From an uncultured Dongia sp. (GTDB lineage Bacteria > Pseudomonadota > Alphaproteobacteria > Dongiales > Dongiaceae): a DNA stretch of 64,000 nt. This document shows positions 60,807-64,000 of the stretch, one piece after another. The notes beneath the pieces are model-generated. The model did no database searches. It was not told the DNA's origin and saw only the letters and a program-made list of their open reading frames with translations. Each line of letters starts with the position of its first letter. Position 1 is the stretch's first letter. The position numbers and the translations under genes were made by a program. Location of the stretch: positions 1-64,000 of the forward strand of contig NZ_CAKZGO010000020.1 in assembly GCF_936916975.1 (NCBI RefSeq), given 5' to 3'.

Positions 60807-62063
60807 ATGCGATCCACACGACAGATTTTGCAGCTTGGTGCGATCGGGGCCTTCTTCCCCGGCCTTATTACCTCCGGTGTCATTTTCCCTGGCTTGGCCA
60901 GCGCGGACATTGGCGCACCGGCCGGTGTCGCGGGTGCCGTTTCCGGCAGTGTCGGGCTGGTCTCGCCGGCCAAGGCGATCGCCGAACCGGTTGCGGTCAA
61001 TTCCGGCGATGGCATCGTCATGGGCGATGGCCTCACCACCGGTGCCGAATCCCGGCTGCAGGTCATGCTGCTGGATGAATCGGCGATCACGCTCGGCCCG
61101 GACGCGCAGCTCACCATCGATGAATTCGTCTATGATCCGGCCAACACCAACGCCAATGCCTTGAGCGCCAGCCTGGCCAAGGGCGCCTTCCGCCTGGTGA
61201 CCGGCGCCATCGCACGGCGCAATCCCGACAGCACGACGCTCCGTCTGCCCAACGCCGTCCTCACCATTCGCGGCACCACCGTGATCGGCGCCTGTGCCGC
61301 CACCTGTGTTGTGGCACTCGCCGGCAGCGGTGATGAAAACACTGTCGGCAAGAAGCCGAGCGTGGTGACACTGAAATCCGGCAAGACTGAAGTGGTGCTG
61401 AAACGCGCCGGCTATTACGTCGAAATCGGTGCCGACGGATCGATCAGCGCGCCGCGCGAACTGACTGAAGCGGTCGAGGCGAAATTTGCCAGCCTGTTCG
61501 TGCCCGTGAACGCGCCCGGCGATATCGGCCTGCGCGACGGCGTCGCCGGCCCCGATGGCCGCGCGATCATCCTGGCCTCCGGCCAGCCGGCACAGGATGG
61601 TACGCCACTTGCCCGCGATCAGCGTGATTTCGACTTGGCCGACCGGCTTGATGGCACTGACACATTCGAGGCGACCAGCAATCTGCCGGTCAACCAGGTG
61701 CGCTATTTTACCGATACCGTGCCGATCAGCTTCGCGGGCGCGTCGGGTGGTGGCAATTACGGCATCGACTATTCGCTCAATCTGGCTGAGCGCAGCTTTG
61801 CCGGTAATCTCCTGCTCAATTGCGCCACCTGCTCAGCCGGCACCTTCACCACCACGATCCCATTGCTGGTCAGCCCCTTCGAGAACGGCTTCCATCTGGT
61901 CGAGAGCGGTTCCGTGCTCGACCTCACGGTGGCGGGTGACACCTTCAACATCGATTATGTGATAGGACCCAACAATATCAGCGCCGTGGTGCAATACGAT
62001 GCTGATGGAGCGGGCGCCACGGCGCCGTCAGTGGGCGCCGGCACGGCGCCGAAAGTGCCATGA
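60807..62063 (+). CDS. Secreted FecR-domain protein (first tandem copy)
   Basis: A 418-residue exported protein with a signal peptide (hydrophobic about 12-32, cleavage near LASADI). After a short AGVAGAVSGSVGLVSPAKA repeat-like stretch (about 38-56) comes a FecR domain: VNSGDGIVMGDGLTTGAES, LQVMLLDESAITLGPDAQL, IDEFVYDP. Unlike FecR anti-sigma factors there is no cytoplasmic helix, so this is a free periplasmic or surface protein. A Cys pair follows (GACAATCVVA). The C-terminal 120 residues are beta-rich with GIDYSLNLAERSFAGNLLL and an extra pair (NCATCSAG), ending in a Gly/Pro-rich tail. The ATG has GAGGAGAAG before it and lies 39 bases after the barrel gene. Confidence 0.82.
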   Translation: MRSTRQILQLGAIGAFFPGLITSGVIFPGLASADIGAPAGVAGAVSGSVGLVSPAKAIAEPVAVNSGDGIVMGDGLTTGAESRLQVMLLDESAITLGPDAQLTIDEFVYDPANTNANALSASLAKGAFRLVTGAIARRNPDSTTLRLPNAVLTIRGTTVIGACAATCVVALAGSGDENTVGKKPSVVTLKSGKTEVVLKRAGYYVEIGADGSISAPRELTEAVEAKFASLFVPVNAPGDIGLRDGVAGPDGRAIILASGQPAQDGTPLARDQRDFDLADRLDGTDTFEATSNLPVNQVRYFTDTVPISFAGASGGGNYGIDYSLNLAERSFAGNLLLNCATCSAGTFTTTIPLLVSPFENGFHLVESGSVLDLTVAGDTFNIDYVIGPNNISAVVQYDADGAGATAPSVGAGTAPKVP

Positions 62064-62172
62064 TGTCGGGCGCATGAGCTGAAGGCGGGACTTACGGACT
62101 TGCCCAAATCGGCCGCTTCGGGCCATGCTGCACCTAGACGGCCGGCCGACCCGCCTTCGAGGAGTTTCTAAG

Positions 62173-63390
62173 ATGCCCCGCAGCAGATATCTACTACCAT
62201 TGGGCGCCATCCTGGCACTCGCAATGCCGGGTGCGGCTTGGGCAGTGGGCGAGCCGGCCGGCGTGGCCGGCGCCGTTTCCGGTGCGGTCGGGCTCGTCTC
62301 GCCGGCAAAGCAGATCGCCTCGCCGGTCGCGGTCAATTCAGGGGACGGCATCGTCATGGGCGATGGCCTCTCGACCGGTGCGGATTCGCGGCTGCAGGTC
62401 ATGCTGCTGGATGAATCAGCCATTACCTTGGGACCGGATGCGCAGATCACCATCGATGAATTCGTCTATGACCCAGCCAACACCAACACGAACGCCTTGA
62501 GCGCCAGCCTGGCCAAGGGCGCCTTCCGCCTGGTGACCGGCGCCATTGCGCGCCAGAACCCAGAAGGCACGGCGCTCACCTTGCCAAATGCGGTGTTGAC
62601 CATCCGTGGCACCACCGTGATCGGCGCCTGTGCCGCCACCTGTTTCGTGGCCCTGGCCGGCAGCGGCGATGCCAACACCGCGGGCAAGAAGCCCAGCGAA
62701 GTGACGCTGAAATCGCCTAAGAACGAAGTCGTGCTGAAGCGCACCGGCTATTATGTCGAGATCGGCGCCGACGGTGTCATCAGCGAGCCGCGCAAACTGA
62801 CCGATGACATCGACGCAAAATTCGCCAGCCTGTTCGTACCCGTCACGGGAGCGGTGGGCTCACCGGGGAGTTTCCGGCCCGACGGCAGCAGCATCCTGGG
62901 CCAGACCGGGCAGCCGACGCAGGACGGCAACCCGCTCGCCATCAACCAGCGCACCTTTGAGAACGCCGACCAGCTCGACGGCAACGACACGTTCGAGGTG
63001 ACCAGCAACCTGCCCTCCGCCAAGATCGACTATGCCAGCGGCGCCATCGGCTTCGCCGGTGGCTCGGGCGATGGCGATTACTACATCAACTACACGCTCG
63101 ACCTCGCCGCGCGCAGTTTCGACGGCAGCCTGACCATCGACCATCAGGACGAAGGCTTCGTCAGCACCATTCCGCTGGCCGCCAATCCCTATGCCGGCAG
63201 TCTCAGTCTGGTCGATTCGGGCTCGGTGCCCGGCGCCTTGCTATCCAGCGCCGCCAATCCCAATGCGGTCTTCAACCTTAACTACACGATCAGCCAGAGC
63301 GGCATCGACACCAGCTTCCAGTATGACGAAGACGGTCCGCTGACTGCTCCACCCTCCACCGGTTCCGGTGTCGCACCAGCCGTTCCCTAA
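62173..63390 (+). CDS. Secreted FecR-domain protein (second tandem copy)
   Basis: Paralogue of the preceding gene, 405 residues from the ATG at 62173 (GAGGAGTTTC upstream). Signal peptide 1-25 (LLPLGAILALAMPGAAWA). The FecR half is nearly identical to the first copy in both protein and DNA (VNSGDGIVMGDGLSTGADS, LQVMLLDESAITLGPDAQI). The C-terminal half has diverged but keeps the pattern YINYTLDLAARSFDGSLTI, IPLAANPYAGSLSLVDSGS and a GSGVAPAVP end. It lacks the second Cys pair of the first copy. The repeated FYD-strand layout of the last domain resembles small lipocalin-like or TbpB-type barrels. It probably arose by tandem duplication. Confidence 0.82.
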   Translation: MPRSRYLLPLGAILALAMPGAAWAVGEPAGVAGAVSGAVGLVSPAKQIASPVAVNSGDGIVMGDGLSTGADSRLQVMLLDESAITLGPDAQITIDEFVYDPANTNTNALSASLAKGAFRLVTGAIARQNPEGTALTLPNAVLTIRGTTVIGACAATCFVALAGSGDANTAGKKPSEVTLKSPKNEVVLKRTGYYVEIGADGVISEPRKLTDDIDAKFASLFVPVTGAVGSPGSFRPDGSSILGQTGQPTQDGNPLAINQRTFENADQLDGNDTFEVTSNLPSAKIDYASGAIGFAGGSGDGDYYINYTLDLAARSFDGSLTIDHQDEGFVSTIPLAANPYAGSLSLVDSGSVPGALLSSAANPNAVFNLNYTISQSGIDTSFQYDEDGPLTAPPSTGSGVAPAVP

Positions 63391-63407
63391 AACAATCAGG
63401 ATTGATC

Positions 63408-64000
63408 ATGCGTGATTTCCACCAGCCCGGCCGCTCGGCCATCTATGCGAGCGACGGTGCCGCTGCGACCTCCCACCCGCTGGCCACTGCCGCCGCCCTC
63501 GAATGTTTGAAAGCCGGCGGCAACGCGATCGATGCCGCGATCACGGCGTCTGCCGTGCTGGCGGTGGTGGAACCCGCCATGACCGGCATCGGCGGTGATT
63601 GCTTCGTGCTGCTCTCCAAGGGCGGCAGCGACGACATCATCGCCTATAACGGCAATGGTGCTGCTCCCCTGAAGGCCGAGCCCGGCTATTTCCAGGAACG
63701 GGGCCTGACCGAGATCGCGCCCGATTCCGTGCATGCGGTCACCATTCCCGGCGCCATCGAGGCCTGGTGCCGCCTGGCGGCCGATCACGGCACCTACGGC
63801 ATCGACCGCCTGCTGCGTCCGGCCATCCATTATGCCGAGGCAGGCTTCCCGGTGGCCCCCCGCGTCGCCCATGACTGGGTCCAGGAGGAAGAGAAGCTGC
63901 GGCGCGATCCGGCAGCGGCGGCCAGCTACCTCATCGGCGGCCAGGCGCCCAAGATCGGCGACAAGGTCCGTCTGCCTTTGCTGGCCCGGACCCTGCGCGA
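63408..64000 (+). CDS. Gamma-glutamyltransferase, N-terminal part (cut by window edge)
   Basis: The frame opens at the ATG at 63408 (CAGGA upstream) and stays open to the window end, giving the first 197 residues. It matches the start of gamma-glutamyltransferase/gamma-glutamyl hydrolase proteins: AIYASDGAAATSHPLATAAA (12-31), LKAGGNAIDAAITASAVL (34-51), EPAMTGIGGDCFVLL (55-69) and the VTIPGAIEAWC segment. These are Ntn hydrolases processed at a threonine further on, outside the window. No signal peptide is present at the start, so it may be cytoplasmic or the acylase-like type. A nearby HyuA-type gene could handle 5-oxoproline, the product of gamma-glutamyl turnover. Confidence 0.9.
   Translation, partial: MRDFHQPGRSAIYASDGAAATSHPLATAAALECLKAGGNAIDAAITASAVLAVVEPAMTGIGGDCFVLLSKGGSDDIIAYNGNGAAPLKAEPGYFQERGLTEIAPDSVHAVTIPGAIEAWCRLAADHGTYGIDRLLRPAIHYAEAGFPVAPRVAHDWVQEEEKLRRDPAAAASYLIGGQAPKIGDKVRLPLLARTLR

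Noticed and set aside
60807-62063. FecR anti-sigma factor interpretation of the first FecR gene
   Set aside because: Classic FecR regulators have a cytoplasmic N-terminal domain and one membrane helix and sit next to an ECF sigma factor and a TonB receptor. Here a signal peptide starts the protein and no sigma factor or TonB receptor is present.

Overview
The window reads as chromosomal DNA of a GC-rich Alphaproteobacterium. The small alphaproteobacterial families GapR (DUF2312), DUF1244, DUF2336 and the PAS_5 type of PAS protein all occur here, and both large histidine kinases have a DivJ/PleC-like HisKA region. A member of the Rhodospirillales is the best guess; that rank is inference from gene content. 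Coding density is high. I saw no rRNA, tRNA, CRISPR array, transposase or phage gene.

Layout. 1-4122: peptide-type ABC importer (two permeases, two ATPases; the binding protein would lie off the left edge). 4690-7391: MlaA lipoprotein, MlaC-like protein, then an FAD amino-acid oxidase-like enzyme. 7364-7905: spacer with a 51-residue membrane-protein ORF. 7906-12276: CUT1-type sugar/polyol ABC importer, followed by a MarR regulator with a palindrome at its start. 12932-17375: PAS_5, GNAT, MAPEG and small secreted or membrane proteins. 17654-25065 (minus): GABA aminotransferase, two tiny proteins and the leucine-degradation block liuB-liuC-liuD-liuE. 25445-33620: PAS histidine kinase, secreted caspase-like protease, and a DUF2336 / kinase / DUF2336 cluster. 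33993-39507: complete oligopeptide ABC operon. 39560-49939: GapR, EamA exporter, chemoreceptor, an N-formylglutamate amidohydrolase / GCS2-like ligase / DUF1244 operon, glycerate 2-kinase with pyruvate kinase, and two HAD phosphatases. 50045-58827: LysR regulator, SnoaL-like protein, DUF2339 giant membrane protein, Sel1 protein, L,D-transpeptidase and a hydantoinase A/oxoprolinase. 59355-63390: a TPR plus outer-membrane beta-barrel protein followed by two tandem paralogous secreted FecR-domain proteins. 63408-64000: start of a gamma-glutamyltransferase, cut by the window edge.

How the genes fit together. The window is dominated by import and catabolism of peptides, amino acids and small organic compounds: two peptide importers, one CUT1 importer, GABA transamination, leucine degradation to acetoacetate and acetyl-CoA, glycerate entry into lower glycolysis, and possible glutathione/5-oxoproline turnover. 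A second theme is the cell envelope: Mla lipid trafficking, L,D-transpeptidase, and the barrel/FecR cassette. A third is signalling: two orphan PAS kinases, DUF2336 proteins, a caspase-like protease and a chemoreceptor with no periplasmic sensor.

The best candidates for something undescribed are the TPR-barrel + tandem FecR cassette at 59355-63390, whose architecture resembles a Slam-type translocator with its cargo, and the DUF2336-kinase-DUF2336 cluster beside a caspase-like protease. Smaller points are hairpins placed just after both binding-protein genes, a duplicated gabT 3' end with its terminators, and several sub-60-residue genes.
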